Shown: piece after piece, positions 5,757 through 5,970 of the stretch
How the letters are laid out: the number at the start of each line of letters is the position of its first letter
Numbering within the stretch: the first letter of the stretch is position 1
Assembly (NCBI GenBank): GCA_946403565.1
Contig: CAMJAJ010000092.1
Span: forward strand, 1 to 5,970
Source: an uncultured Treponema sp.
GTDB taxonomy: Bacteria; Spirochaetota; Spirochaetia; Treponematales; Treponemataceae
Length of the DNA stretch: 5,970 nucleotides
Direction: 5' to 3'
Notes under the pieces: model-generated
Seen by the model: the letters and a program-made list of their open reading frames with translations, nothing else
What the model was told of the DNA's origin: nothing
Database searches by the model: none
Made by a program: the position numbers and the translations under genes

Positions 5757-5970
5757 TGCTTTGCCTCCAACATCCGGATTCGTTCTTCGAGGGACCGTAT
5801 GACCTGCATGTTCCTGTCAAGGAGCTCCTCCTGCCGCTTGATGTGGGCATGCAGCATCTGGATTGTCTCCTGCATGAGCGTGTTGAACTCCTTCTGCTTT
5901 TCAAAGTTTTTATGGAAGAGGAACTTGAGCACTTTCCGGATGAGGCGCCGTTTGAACAGCGTCATCCCCG
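5753..5970 (-). CDS. Coiled-coil protein, C-terminal part (probably continues beyond window)
   Basis: Function not recognised with certainty. The visible part is 70 residues from an ATG at 5965, but the frame is open to the window edge and no properly spaced ribosome site lies in the five bases before that ATG, so it is more likely the end of a larger protein. It begins with a strongly basic, amphipathic stretch (FKRRLIRKVLKFLF), then EKQKEFNTL and a heptad-like region (MQETIQMLHAHIKRQEELL, then IRSLEERIRMLEAK), which predicts a parallel coiled coil. Similar basic segments followed by helices occur in methyltransferase or chain-terminator proteins of polysaccharide loci, such as the WbdD type. 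That link is inference from pattern and context, namely the ATGA overlap with the tandem glycosyltransferase. The basic helix could lie on the membrane surface. A free-standing 70-residue protein remains possible. Confidence 0.6.
   Translation of the reverse strand, partial: GMTLFKRRLIRKVLKFLFHKNFEKQKEFNTLMQETIQMLHAHIKRQEELLDRNMQVIRSLEERIRMLEAKQ
5764..5768 (-). promoter_or_regulatory. Ribosome binding site of the tandem glycosyltransferase
   Basis: GGAGG on the minus strand lies seven bases before the ATG at 5756, inside the last codons of the upstream coiled-coil gene. It fixes the glycosyltransferase start and, with the ATGA overlap, points to coupled translation from one mRNA. Confidence 0.8.

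Noticed and set aside
1..5970. Search for CRISPR arrays, insertion sequences, tRNA/rRNA genes, toxin-antitoxin pairs or a new defence system
   Set aside because: No repeated units, inverted terminal repeats, RNA gene motifs or unexplained gene clusters were seen; all long coding regions match known families except the partial coiled-coil gene.

Overview
This looks like an ordinary chromosomal stretch from a GC-rich, probably anaerobic bacterium. Rubrerythrin suggests anaerobic or microaerophilic life. A class III adenylate cyclase with a TPR-like tail ending in a 'WDGV' segment, together with an AUA-rich codon habit in GC-rich genes, made me think of a spirochaete (Treponema-like). That assignment is a low-confidence inference, because no rRNA or other phylogenetic marker is present.

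Left half, plus strand. The window opens inside the 3' part of a class III adenylate/guanylate cyclase gene. Twelve bases later comes a complete membrane permease of the DppB/OppB (peptide/nickel ABC importer) type. No partner permease, ATPase or binding protein follows it. After a 67-base gap with a good sigma70-type promoter comes a complete monofunctional, ACT-regulated aspartate kinase (lysC type). Its promoter lies so close to the start codon that the mRNA should have almost no leader.

Centre. lysC (plus) and rubrerythrin (minus) converge on one strong hairpin with T-runs on both sides, a shared bidirectional terminator. Rubrerythrin has its own promoter and a strong ribosome binding site. 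The -35 box of that promoter covers the stop codon of the gene upstream of it.

Right half, minus strand. A 749-residue protein carries two complete GT-B glycosyltransferase (GT4-type) modules in tandem. It is translationally coupled (ATGA overlap) to an upstream gene of which only a basic, coiled-coil C-terminal piece is visible. This looks like the edge of a surface polysaccharide (O-antigen, capsule or glycan) locus and resembles in outline the WbdD-WbdA arrangement. The sampled base composition is lower in GC here than in the housekeeping genes.

The genes do not form one pathway. They are three or four independent units: signalling/transport, aspartate-family amino acid synthesis, oxidative stress defence and surface glycan synthesis. 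I found no CRISPR array, mobile element, tRNA or rRNA, and no convincing new defence or signalling system. There is no gene-free stretch longer than 300 bases; the largest gaps (67 to 76 bases) hold the promoters and terminator listed.
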